Below are positions 1-12,900 of a stretch of 64,000 bases of DNA, piece by piece (position 1 is the first letter of the stretch; every line of letters starts with the position of its first letter). The DNA is from Rachycentron canadum (Eukaryota; Chordata; Actinopteri; Carangiformes; Rachycentridae), in NCBI GenBank assembly GCA_038496675.1, contig CM076659.1, positions 8,959,696 through 9,023,695 of the forward strand, written 5' to 3'. The notes under the pieces were generated by a model, which was given only the letters and a program-made list of their open reading frames with translations, had not been told where the DNA came from and did not search any database. The translations under genes and the position numbers were made by a program.

Positions 1-3000
1 TAGTAGAGTGAGGGACTGTACCTTTAAGAATTTATATTTCACAGAAAGAAGAGTTATCTACATTTCCACAAGCACACGGAAATCTGGAAATCCTAATGAT
101 TTAACATGTTTCATGGGACTACAATGATTATACATCAGTTTAGTTCATGACTTTCACCCTGTGTTTCCTTCTTTTTTCTTTTGCAGAATTTGTTGTAGTG
201 ATGAGAACAAACAATGGCACAAACAGCTGTGTTTCCCACATGGTGGCTCTGTCCATGCTGTTGTAGCACTGGTGTTTCACAGCAACACGGAGCTGGTTGG
301 ATTCCTGGCCTGTGTGGACTTTCCAGCCGAAAAACCTCCTGGTCATGTGGAATGGAGACTTTAAATTGACTGAGGGTATGAGGTGCCGCGCCTGTCTATC
401 TGCATTAGCCGTGCAGTTGGCCGACGCCTAGTCTTGGGCATTTGCTGAACGTATGTTGAGAGAGGCTCCAGCCAGCCTGCAGCCTAGACAGGACTTAATG
501 AGTTGAGAAAAATAATAATTGAATGTTTTCCACAGCTCAAATTGAATGGAGTAAAGCTTCTGAAGGGAGAGATACACTGGGTGCTCTGCGTGTGGCTCTC
601 TTCAGTGTCTTTCCTGGCTCACATTTACATCCTCTGAGAAGCCCACTGGCTGTAGATCGTCACCCTCCACCACTCTGTGACTGCAGCATCGTATGCCATG
701 CAGCTCTGTTTTATTCCATCAAAGGATGCTATGGCCACCTCTGTCATGGAAACTATTACTAATACACGATTATCCTCTGAATTTTCTTCTGGGCTCAACC
801 ACTAGCTTTAGACATTCTCACTATTTATCTCTGCGGCAAACCATAGAAGTGATCATGATAAATACAACTTAATACATGTAAGCTGATTAAAACAACCCAG
901 TACAACTGAGCTTCAAAGTGGTGGCAAAGAATCAGAGGTTACTAGACACAGGGTTTTATGTTGTCCTCGGGCAGTAATTTAAAAAGTTTCAGAGCAACTG
1001 CCAGATACTGTAAATGTTGATTCAAGCAATAATCCAAATGTGTTATTATGTTTTGTAGAAGTGAAAATGACCAGGGTGCTGTCATTGTCAGGTCCAACTT
1101 TATTTCATTAACTATACTGACAGGTTTTTACCACATTCACACATTTTAACATACTGGCAGAATGAGATACTGCTGGTATGGCATCAACTTTTTCTGGTAC
1201 ATTTTCCTCATTATTTGAATGCACAGTTTTATCATGTATGCAAATGGTTTGTTTAGAGCATTTTGATTATTTTAGCTTCTTAACAGACTTTGGTCTGATG
1301 TCACACGGTCGCAAAAAGGACAAGAGACTGGAATTTTTTTCTGGAGTTGAGTTTTGAACGAAAAAAAAAAGTCCTCTGATGATCATGAGGGAAAAAAAAT
1401 TAAAGGCCAATGCTGTTAAAAGGTCTTTATTCCTCTTTTGTCTGAGGCTTTGGGGCCATATCATGGGAGCAGTTATTAACTTGCAGTTATGAATAGCAAA
1501 GAGGCTTTTAACTGATTTTAGAACGTCTTTGATCTGTAGTTTTCCAACACGATTGCCTGAAGAAGAATTTATTATCAGTTGAGAACCTCTTTAACTGAAT
1601 TTAACCCATTTGTGTGCACATTTTACATTTTTTGGTATTTTACAAGTTTGGTATGCAACTGAGGGGCATGTTTTATACATCATACACATAGGAAAGCATG
1701 TGGTGTGCATGAACTAATGCAATGCTCTGAGAAAATAGAGTTTTCAATCCTGGCTACATGATTTGTAAACTAGATGTTAAGGGTAGCTGCTTTATATAGT
1801 AACTAGTAACTAGTAACTGAAATACAGGTAGAAAATGCTTTGAAACTACAGTTGCATTAGTTTTGCCATTGCTACATACAGCAAACAGCATTAACAGCTG
1901 TTTACTTTAAAGTGACCAGAAATCCCCATTTTTAGTGATCTGTGGGGCTGTCCCCGGAAATACCCATTTTTAACTGTGAATTAAAAACAGGCCAGAGGGA
2001 ATGGTGGACAACAGAGCAGACAGACAGGCAAGCGACCAATTCATCTTTTCTTTTCTTTATCTAGACAGAGAAGAGGTTAGCAGGCTCACCCATTGTTAGG
2101 AGTTCATAACTAAGCAGTAAACTAACAAAAACAATCATACTCACATAGTCCTCCAGCTGGAACTTGACTGACACAAAACATTAACTTGACAATGTAGAGG
2201 CTGACTGTTTTTAAGATGGCAGTAATGCAACTACATGTATGCCAGCACCCATAAAACACAATTGAAAAAGAAGAAGAATTTGCCTGCATGTCTGGTACAC
2301 AACTTGGAATACTCTTATGATTTTTTTTTTTTTTAAAGCTTCCTTAATTAATTAAGGAATAGACAGACAACTGGACTTGACGACTGCTTCAAAGGTAGGG
2401 AATCACCTCTGCTTTTGAGCTTTGTGTGGGAAAAGGGCAAAAACAATGGAACAATTATCCGAGTTATTCTGGTCGTGAGTCAGGAGCACACTGAGCAAAA
2501 TGAACAAAATTAGTAAAATAATATGAGACTGCCCCCTCTTTTAAATTCACAGATAAAAACCTACCCCTCTTAAAGAAATGCAACCAGTTCAGCATCAAAC
2601 TTCATTCTTTTACTCATAAATAGTGGAAAGCAACCGTCTTGTTTTTGCTTCTACTGCCACTTTTCCTCTGCTGAAGTTAGAGTGCTAACAAGTTAGCTCT
2701 GGGCAATTGTATCGTATTAAAACTATTAAAACTGTCTTAAAAGCAAAGATGACTAAAGCGCTTGGCAAGCCTGGTAAGTAAAAAGCTGTTAATGCTAGTG
2801 TTGTATTTTTGCAATAGCACAAGTACATCTAGGTACTTTTGTGAATGTGCAAATTATAAATAGAGCTCATGTACTTGTTTGTATTTGATTGCACAAGACA
2901 CAAGATAATTATAGCGATCTTGGTTTGCTTAAGTTGTTCCCTCGCTTCCACAACATTGATAATGAAATTGTGCAATTTATCAAAACAAATGATTTAATAT

Positions 3001-3689
3001 GTGTTCATATAACAATGAATCAATTATGACCAATTAGCAAGTTTACAGACAGACTTTCCCAACAACACAGTTTACAACAGTTTATTTTACTTGATCATAC
3101 TGTAGCAATTTATTTTAATGACATTGGATTTTCTGCAGTTCCCTTGGGTCAAGCTCAATGCATGACAGTTAAAACAATCTATCTTGTTCTCCTGGCATAT
3201 ACCTAATTTGGCCAAACAACATTTACCAATTATTTATTAACAATTATGTAATCTTGATGAGCTCACTGCTGAATGTAATATTTCCAGATATGACAACAGT
3301 TCAGTTTCTGGATATTGATCGGTGCTTCTTGTAGGAAAACACCATGAGCACACAGATTTTCTGCTCGGGGGTTTCCTTCATGTGAATATCCTGTTGGTTA
3401 CAGACCAGAGACCAGTCGATAGCTACAGAGTATTACTCAGCATTGGAAAGTCTAGTCTCACCAGCAGGTTGGCCACTCCCAGGTCTCGAAACACCACACA
3501 CTAACTCAGTATTTGCCTGCATGATCCACCAGAGTGTGCTGAGGCTCAGGGTCAACCAGGACATTATCAAGGGAAACCACAGCAGCTCAATCTTAGCACA
3601 AGACCACATCTCATGATATGGACAGCATTACCTGTGACTTGATCTTGATCTTGTTTGATGATTTGTGTTCACCATGAGCAATGGAAGTT

Positions 3690-3860
3690 TAGATATAAGC
3701 AGTGGTGAAAGATCATGTATGTTAAAAATATGTTAAGTAAGCAATAGTGCAATAGTTATTGGATAAATATAGTGGAGTACTGGTATAAAGTGTCAGGACA
3801 TACAAAGTACAAGGTAAGTATATTAAAATCATATTTAAATAAACTTTCCACTCCTGGATT
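3690..3860 (-). repeat. Degenerate dispersed repeat, opposite orientation to that in bmp5 intron 2
   Basis: Phrases such as AGCAGTGGTGAAAGATCA, AGTGGAGTACTGGTATAAAGTG and ACAAAGTACAAGGTAAGTA read as the reverse complement of the common teleost repeat noted at 33752-34150. The copy is divergent and its ends are uncertain. Confidence 0.35.
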
Positions 3861-4636
3861 TAAATTTAATGAAATTGTCACATTTTACTTACCAACACAA
3901 TGACTTATAAAATCAGTCAGTTAATTGTAAATAACTTGAAACAGGAAGAATGTCAATTCAATTAAATTGTCTGCACTGCACTGGCGTCAGCAACCCAGCC
4001 TTCTTTCTATTTTAAACTGAATAAAATAGTACTGCACTGTACTGTATTTAGTACACTATCAGGCTTTTTGGAGCCTTCAAGAGTGCCTGCAAACACTGAG
4101 GCTCTTGTTCGTTGATGCAAAGCAGGCTGCCACTGAGGACAAACATGATAAAACTTGTTAGAGTGGATCAAACTGAGATCTTCCTGCTTTGCAGCAGATA
4201 ACAGATTCACTTCTGCATTTCTAATAACTAACAGCTGTTTGTGCAGGGAACACACTGCAGTAGCTTTTTGCACCTTGTTCATTACTGATCAATCTCCTGT
4301 CCATTTGGGTGATGAAGTGGAAGGAAGCAGTGCAATGCATAGCTGATAGGTCCTGCTGAAGAGCAGAAACATTATAGTGTATGTTTTTCAGTATAGTAAA
4401 ACGTGTGCTTGTCCCACATCCAGAAAACTCCATGTTCTCTGGTTATGCCCCTAGCAACCAACACACGATCCAGACCCTCAACACTTGGAAGGAGGCTGAA
4501 GCTGAACTGATTACAATTATTTTCCTTTTGGAGGGTCAGAGATGGGCTGTCTGCTTCACTATTTCATGCTATCCTTATCTGCTTCTCTTTCCATGGTAAT
4601 TGGGGATGGCTGTAGGCCAGTAAAAGTCCACAGTGA

Positions 4637-4680
4637 GTGGGGGGAGGTGGGTGGTGGTGGTGGTGGGGGGGGTGGAGAGG
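4637..4680 (+). repeat. G-rich simple repeat (GGT)n with G6 and G8 runs
   Basis: Alternating GGT units flanked by G6 and G8 runs. The + strand could form a G-quadruplex. It is non-coding as far as can be seen. Confidence 0.7.
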
Positions 4681-7600
4681 AAGAAGGACAGAAAGTCAGA
4701 GAGAGCTGCTGGGAAGGGCAGGCTTTCATTCAGCAGAGAAACATGTGCACTTCTCCCCATATTCAGTTTCTGTAAACCTGGAGCTGTGAACAGTATTGAT
4801 CACCGGCTCTCAATGAGAGGATTAACAGGAATTCACTCAAGGGCTTGGACGCTTACCGGTAACTTTTTGCTTATTTTGGGTGATTTTTGTGAGGCAATGT
4901 GCTGTATTTCTGAAATATAGAGATGCTGTTTTGCCTTTTGCAGGTTTTGTTCATCCTTAAAATTACAACTATCATTTGCCTTTAACTATCAGACAGCTAA
5001 CTGTAACATCCCGGGAGGCTGTTTTTGATCATCAAACTCAACCTGTGAAGCTGATTTTTACTGGATTTCCTTTATTTGCATATGATGTTCAGATATGTAG
5101 AAGTTTAGCACTGTGTCCACATTAACTTCAGTGTCGTACACTGTGTGCTGCAGCAGTTGCATATTGAAGACATTAAGCTCAGTTATCAGTCCCTTGTTTG
5201 TGCTACTGTCATGCAAAGAATGAATGGAATCATCTCAAGAATTTTCCTGGCCATTTCACTTGTCGTAAATGGATATTTCTTGAATATTTCCTGCAAGTTG
5301 GATAGTGCACCACAGTTTTGCATTGCTGCATTGTGCTCATGCAGTTCTTAAAGATGTAAAAAGTGCATGCGTATGGACAACAATAATCTTTGACTATAAA
5401 AGAAAATATCAGGTATCCTAAAATGTTGACATGTTGGCTACAAAGTGATAATACCTCTATGAGCTTTACAAGACATTATTTAACTGAGTGGATTAGCTGA
5501 ACAGATTGCTATGGTGGGGCTTGGCTTTCCCTTGTTGCTTGAAGAATTTGGCAGCAATAAATCCCCCCAATCTTGGCAACCAATGTTCATGCTGAACAGC
5601 AGTTGTTGTTTCTGGAATGGAACAACTTCCTTTTGCCAAATTTACAACACATAACTATAACTTTAGCAGTTCGTGTAGAGTTAAAACCTACTGTTGCATC
5701 ACATAAGCTACAGCCACAAAACAAAAAGAAAAGTCTATTCATTTTCATGTTTTTTTCTCTCTGGGATCAATAATTCAGATGGTTTAGCTTGTTAAGCAGA
5801 TACTCTGTGGTTTTACAGTGGTTAAAATCTGTGTGATGGCTCGGTGTCGCCCTCCCTGAACATTTGAAATCTTATCTGGTGAAATGTGAGGAATCATTTG
5901 TTCAGCAACTCCCTCTTCCAGCTGGAACTGAACTATTATTAAACTAAGTCTCTCACATTGATTATTAATTCTGCAGAGAATTGTGACAAACAATAGGCTC
6001 AACTTACAATTACTGCTCAATATTTCCACAATAATTTAAATAAATATTCAAAATACCAACTGAGTGTCCAAGTGTCTGTGCTGCTGCTGTAAAATTGGAG
6101 ATCCCTGGGGTCTTACACAAACCTACAACACAAGTGCACCTGTTAATTCTGCTATATTATGCATGCATTCCAGCTCTCAGCATTAAAGCACGGCACGTGT
6201 AATGTTGCAAGTTTATTCCTGGATGAAGGCTGCTTCCCTTCATCACGACTACATGTGTTTGGTCACTGTCCACAGCCGGAATTTCACTGTCTGATGGTGT
6301 AAATGAATTCCATGTGGCTCGAGCAGAGGTGTAGAAATACTCAGTTTGGGGAAAGTCAGTTGAGGGGAAAGTCATTCTGGCCGGTTGCTGCCAATGAGGG
6401 GGTTTTCCAGCAGCCTCCTCCAGCTCTCTAGTGGGGAAAAATTCTGAAGAATACGGCTTCCAGCTTAACGCCTCCTTCGACTGTGTTACTTCAATGCTGA
6501 GTTTACACGGTGGAAAAATGCAGTCATGTTAAAGAGCCCTCTTTGGCTGCATAGAAATAAAAGCATTTGGGAGGCCAAAGGTTACATCCTGGCCACTGTT
6601 TTGTCGACCTTCACATGCCACAGTCAAAAACAGCTACGAATAAGGTGTATGGTCAGTTCCTTCCTATCAAATTCCTTCCACAAGTCTTGTTTCTCATACT
6701 GTATGCAGCATATCTGGTCTTCATTTGCAACTTCTTCCTTTTAGGATGTCAGCAGTTTCTTTCTTACATGTGCTGGAAAATACTGTAAATGATAATTGAA
6801 TAGAACAGCAACAGAAACAACATGCGATCAAATGTCTGCTGATGTGCAACTCCCCAGCAAATGCAAATTAGTCTCTTTCCATTGTTTTCCCTGGTTGTTA
6901 ATGTGATTTTTCATCTACATGAGCATGAACATAACCATCATTATGGTTATATTGCTACATCTTGTATGCAGCACATAGAATGGTGTTTGTGTTACTGAGA
7001 TAAAAGATAGAGATAAACTTACAGAATGCAGCCGATGCATTCTGTAATGCATGTAACTTGCTATTGATTTATACTTGACATTAACTGATGTCAAAGGACA
7101 AACTGCATTTTGCCATGTGTTGCACATTGATTCATTCAAATCCAAATGGGATGTATTTGCCATTTCAATTTTAACATCTTCAACAGACTAAAAAAAGAAC
7201 AGACTTGGTAAATGTCCCTGTGAACAAGACTATAAGTCTACAGTTAAATGCTGTATGACAATGTTACCATGCTCGGTCGAAGCATTCTAGCATGCTAGCG
7301 TTTGCATTTAAATCACGTGATCCATGAATTTTCACCTCATGATGGTGATAGTTTTAAAGTCAAGTTTCCACTGAATGCATTAAGATACAACATGGGTATC
7401 TGTACCACCTTTCACAGCACTATTATGAATTAGGAGCTGAGATATTCACTGGTGCGGCTGGTGGGATGAACAAGGCCTATGGCGTGAGCAGTTTGTGTCT
7501 CATCTCAATGCGACAGTCCATGGTGGTTTCCTTTAACGAACACAATTTTCTGATAATCAAGGTGTTTCAGCAGCTAAACTTTGATAAAAATGAGTGATTC

Positions 7601-9567
7601 TTTTTTTGATGGAGGGTGCCAGATCACATGGCTTATTCTCAAGTGCCCCTGGTTTGAGAACTTGTCAGGACAGAGCATGTTATGAAATGTAGATATTTTA
7701 CATTGGGGGCTTCAGAATAACACCATCACATTACAATAGTTATTTTGCCATATCAGCGCCAGTGTTTTCCAGTTTTCCAAAGATTTCCAATGTGGATATC
7801 TTGGTTTTGTCTAGGTCAGGAATTTCAACCATACAGCACAGATGTTGTGCAGGTGTAGAGTGGGGATCCTCAGGGCGGAGCACTGCCAAATCGTTACAGA
7901 TTGAGTCAATCATTCAACAAAATGGTTGGAGGGCAAAACATGAGCACAAGTAAGGCTGTCTCAGCAGAGCTGTGTTTGTGGATGAATTGGATAAAAATGG
8001 CAGCAAACCAAGAGATTAATCAAATGTACAAACTGTTTAGCAGCTAACATCCCAAAATGTCAGTTTCCAATATGTTAAGACATGCCAGTGCTTTGAAAGA
8101 TTTTGTCAGGGTGTAAAATAATCTTACTCCAGGAATGACACACCTGCTGACATAACAACTGTAAGTGCTTCAGCAGTATGTGACAGTAAGTGGTTAAAAT
8201 TACTTCATGGGCTGATGGGAAGGAAGGTATTACAATTGGTTTTATCCATGAGGGAGGAAAAGTGTAGGAGTGAAGCTTTTCTAGGCAGGCGTATTGCTTT
8301 TAGGCCAAGGGTGGGCAGGGAACGACAAATGGCAGCAGATTTGAGGAAACAGCTGATAATCCCACAGGAAACAGTGAGCACTGTTTTAAGGGTAGTTGTG
8401 GTCAAAGGATCGGTGACTTGTTTATTTAGTAAAGCTGACAGTGCCATGTGAGGATGTGGTAGATGAGGCTTGAAAGGAAAATGCTTAGGTGTACTTAGGC
8501 GGTGAAGGCTGCGTAACCAGATTGGAAAGATAGAGTGCGCCACATGCCGGATGGATGCAGAGTTTTGAGTATAATTTAGTGGTTAGAAAATGAATTAGGG
8601 ATTTGTGTATGGCAGTGTCTGTGGTAGTAGTGGGAGGCAGGAGGTGAGTGTAGGGAAAAGCAAACATGGGCTAATGGGATTTGCACTTGAGAGTCTCACT
8701 GACATATTCAGGATGAGTGGCTAATGAGTAGTACTGTCTCTTTAACTGTCTTCTAATTGCATGATGTCCCGTATGGTTTCCTTTTGTGGTTTAGCACGAT
8801 GTGAAAGGTTGTATAAATCACATATCTATGTGAGTACTTGAATTATGTTACAATATTGTTTCATTATGCATTGAATATCCCCACAAGTGAATAAAAACTC
8901 ACTGTTTTAGTTCCAGGAAGACAAAATTACTGATTATCTGCTGAACATAGTGCAATGCAAAAATCCAATATTTTTCTCAGGCACTGAGCTAAAAAGAGTG
9001 ACCATGTGCCAGGTGGACAGTAATGTGACTCCAAATGACTACTTGTAATCATTATTCATATTAAACTCTAGCACTTTACATTGCACTCCAAATGAGTACA
9101 TTAGCATTTATTTTGACTTGTTGTCAGCTGTTTGCTAACATGTTCACAGTATCAACATTACAAGGTGATGATGTGTCAGTGTTGCTGTACTGCAAGTGGC
9201 CAAAAAAAAAAATCTAATAATACACTTTTAAGGAAAGAAATACACAATTGTTCCTACACTTGTTGATTAGACCAAAACTTCTAAACCTGATACCTAAACC
9301 TAAGATAACTAGTCACATTTAAATCCATGTAGGAAGTGTTTGAAAATGAGTGATAACAAGTGGTTAAAGTGTGAATGCATGCATGGATTCCTGCTGTCAT
9401 GCTTGAGTCATACATTTTCTTACAAAGCTTTATCAGGTCACCTTCATCTAACACTCGGGTTGACCTTTGGTGCATCATCTAGAGAGACAACATGACAAAT
9501 GTTGCTAGTTTGCATGCGTATACAGTGCTTGAATCATTTATTTTTTGATTTCATTCATATTTTGCAG

Positions 9568-9608
9568 AGCCTGACAACACAGCCAACATCTTTGCCATAT
9601 AACTCAAG
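9568..9608 (+). other. Possible col21a1 5'UTR exon
   Basis: A T-rich tract and TTTGCAG acceptor (AG at 9566-9567) are followed by 41 nt and a donor AAG|GTATCG. The first coding exon must be joined to an upstream exon, and this is the nearest candidate. The donor is only fair. Confidence 0.3.
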
Positions 9609-9857
9609 GTATCGCACACCATTTTTTTAATTACTTATTACTAATTGCAGTTAATGAGGTAGTTTTGTGTGGGCTATGGTGAGGTTAGTTGCCAAAAAAA
9701 TTGGCAATCACACGTCTCAGTAATGGAAAAACACTAGTCTGGGACATTAACTCATGTCAAGACATAAAAATAACTCTGGAACCACATGTCACAAATGCTT
9801 GCATTGTTCTTTTCTTTTTCCCTGCAATACAAAGCATGTTTTTCCCTTTCCCCTTAG

Positions 9858-9985
9858 GTGCACAATTGGAACTTGGTACTGCTGCATAATGGGTTACAAA
9901 GCGACATCCATGCATTGTGTCTTAAGATGCCTGTGCTTCATGCTTCTCCATTTGTTTAGTGCAGCTCAAGATGAAGACATAAGAA
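9858..9985 (+). CDS. col21a1: col21a1 first coding exon: 5'UTR end and signal peptide
   Basis: A pyrimidine-rich acceptor (AG at 9856-9857) precedes 31 nt of leader and the ATG at 9889. The 32 encoded residues hold a hydrophobic core (about residues 11-25) ending in a small-residue cleavage region before an acidic DED stretch, typical of a secretory signal peptide. The donor GTAAGA is at 9986, phase 1. Because the exon starts at an acceptor, the promoter must lie further upstream. Confidence 0.85.
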
Positions 9986-12900
9986 GTAAGAACGCTTCTG
10001 TCTTCATTTTCTCACACTTTGTTATGCTTGTTGTCCATACATTAAAAACTGTCATATACATACATCTGGCAAAGGTGATTTCTTGTTCTGTAAATGCATT
10101 TGAACTAGATCAGATTCATTGTCACCATCATTACACACTGCTAATGATCTATTTCCTGTCTGCTTCAGGTTGTAGGACCGCACCGTGTGATTTGGTCTTT
10201 ATTCTAGATGGTTCCTGGAGTGTCGAAGATGTCAATTTTGAATTAGTAAAGCGTTGGCTTGTCAATATAACAACAAGCTTCAACATTGGACAGAAGTTTA
10301 CCCAGGTTGGAGTCGTTCAGTACAGCGATGACCCTGTTTTAGAAATACCTCTTGGGAAGTACTCCTCCAACAAAGACCTCATCAAAGCGATGGAGTCCAT
10401 CGAGTACATGGGGGGAAACACAAGGACAGGCACAGCCATTAAGTTTGCTACAGACAAACTGTTTGGCCTTTCTGAGCGTGGCGCACAAGGCATTTCCAGA
10501 ATTGCTGTTGTCCTCACAGATGGGAAGTCTCAAGATGAGGTTTTGAAAGCAGCAGAGGCAGCAAGGAAAAAAGGAGTAATTCTGTTTGCAATTGGTGTTG
10601 GGTCAGAGACAGAAGAGGCCGAGTTGAGGGACATTGCAAACAAGCCATTCTCTACTTATGTCTTCTCTGTTGAGGACTACAAAGCTATTTCCAGGATCAT
10701 ACAGGTCATACGACAGAAACTGTGCGAAGGTAAGTAACTGCTGGTCGGTGTCTGCAGCTGAAAGTGTGTTTCAGCTCAGATATCAAATATTACTGACATG
10801 ACAGTATCATCTCTTCAGCTCAGACAACTCCATTTGTCAATCTGCCTCTTGTCCTTCTCTTCCCAATGTGTGTTACTCCTTTTGTCAATATGTTTTTCTA
10901 TTTCATTGTGTTTTGTTTTGCAGAGACTGTTTGCCCGGCAAGAATTTCTGTAGATTCCCGAGATGAGAAGGGTTTTGATATTCTGTTACATTTAAATTTG
11001 GCCAAAAAAGCACGGAAGACACAAGGGGCGTATTACGGCTCTAAGGCCTATGAAGTGACTTCTCGTGTTGACTTGAGTGAAACTACACGGTAATCATCTT
11101 GCTTCTATTCTTTCCTCATCTTCATCAGTGTATGCAAAGTTGATTTACGTTTTTAATTTGGTCATCCAGGACCCTGTTCCCCGATGGCCTGCCTCCATCG
11201 TACGTTTTCGTGGCCACACTGAGGTATAAAGGATCTGTAGCGATTGAGGAGTGGGACCTGTGGAGAGTACAGACGCGTGATGGGAAACCACAGATGGCGG
11301 TCACACTGAATGGACGGGACCGCACCGTCATGTTCACCACAACCAGCGAATCACTGAGTGGAATACAAACGGTTACATTTTCCCAACAGACAGCCAGGGT
11401 AACACAACTCACATTTGCATTTTCACTTTTAAATACTTTTAAAAGAGAAGTAAATTTCACACATGAAGATAGTTTCGGCATCACAGGAAAATATACTGTA
11501 TGTATAATGTGGCCCTGTAGGAGCTTTGTCAACAATAAGACAACCACAACTCTGCTTGGGCTAGCAGAAAACAAATTTTAATAGAAAGTCAGTGTCACAA
11601 ATGGGGATTGTGGAGTTTGAAAGATGTGGCTGTTTACCAGACATAGAATCAAATCAAAAGATGCACTGTGATAAATGAAGGATCCAACATTTTTGGAGCT
11701 TAACTTGATATCTTGGCTTCTATTATTTTGATTATTTCAACGTGTCTGTCGTAAGTTTAATTGCTGGAATATATCTTTACCAGTCTGATTGATACATTTA
11801 TGCTGTAAATTCCCTGTTTGGGCCTCAATTGGGCTAAAATAGTTGCCTGCTCTGTTCGTTATTTCATACAACTCTGGCAGAAACACTTTAAAATCAATGC
11901 ATCTCCAAGGTTTAAGCATTTTCATTAAGCGGCACACAATGCTTGTTACCAGCAACTCCTAATCCTACACACCCTCTTCCTTTCAATGTTTTCTGTTGTA
12001 GTGTTTATTTTGTTTTTATCGGAAACATTTTCAGGGTTTACCATTCTATTAATGACTACTACTTCCTATTCTTTCTCAATGACAAAAGAAGCTGTTTGAC
12101 GAAAAATGGCACCAGCTGCGGCTGCTGGTCACGGAAGAGGATGTTACTCTTTATGTCGATGACCTGGAAATAGAAACTCTTTCCCTGGACCCCCCTGTTG
12201 GCATTTTCATCAATGGAAAAACCCAAATCGGAAAATATGTGAAAAAGGATACAACTGTGCCAGTAAGTTTATCAGCATCAATATAAACTGCATGTTGCTT
12301 GGTCCCCAGAGAAGTAATCCAGCAGTACGTCAAAGTAACTATAGAAAGATGTTTAATGAGTAGCTGATATATGATTTAAACAGCATCACACAGCACTGCA
12401 CATTTTATTGCTACCTCCTTAGGGACATGCTAAACTCCTTGGATAATAAATCCTTGGCAAAAAAGAGCCAGTTTTCTCCACTAGGGCTTATTAATCTTTG
12501 TTTTATTTGTCTCATTTGGCATAATTTGCGCCAAAAATGCTGCATTTGTCATAAATCATAATTGTGCTGTGTTGTAATTTGCTCTGCAGACAGCTGTATA
12601 GTGTGAACTTTGAACATGGAAATAAATACATGCCTTCAGACCTGAAATAACATTGTTATGCAATGATACAGTTATAGCAAAATTCTGCACAACAAATCCT
12701 TTTATTCTAATTGACAATGTGACATATTATGCAACAATAGCACAAATTTACCATCTAAGATGCATCAGACACATATGTAAGTAATTAGGGAGCATTGGCA
12801 TTTGCAGCATTAATGATGGTGAATGAAATGAAATACATGTAAAATAAATGAAAATCAAAGAATGAAACCCTTCGTCCATGTAGTGGTGGAGAGAGACTGT

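Larger units (their letters stand above)
1..9857. other. 5' flank of col21a1, no firmly supported gene
   Basis: AT-rich non-coding DNA. It contains a strong splice acceptor at 181-186 followed by a 58-codon open frame, a T-run with a 20-bp palindrome (2325-2359), a G-rich tract (4637-4680), a 12-bp-arm hairpin (7019-7047), a degenerate dispersed repeat (about 3690-3860) and a possible 5'UTR exon (9568-9608). In human the next gene upstream is DST; I see no sequence I can assign to it. Confidence 0.4.

Noticed and set aside
4542..4920. Overlapping short + strand ORFs around the GGT repeat
   Set aside because: They are kept open by the G-rich repeat; the Gly run reflects the microsatellite.
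8205..8543. 112-codon open frame on the - strand upstream of col21a1
   Set aside because: No recognisable domain, and a purine-rich stretch keeps it free of stops by composition.
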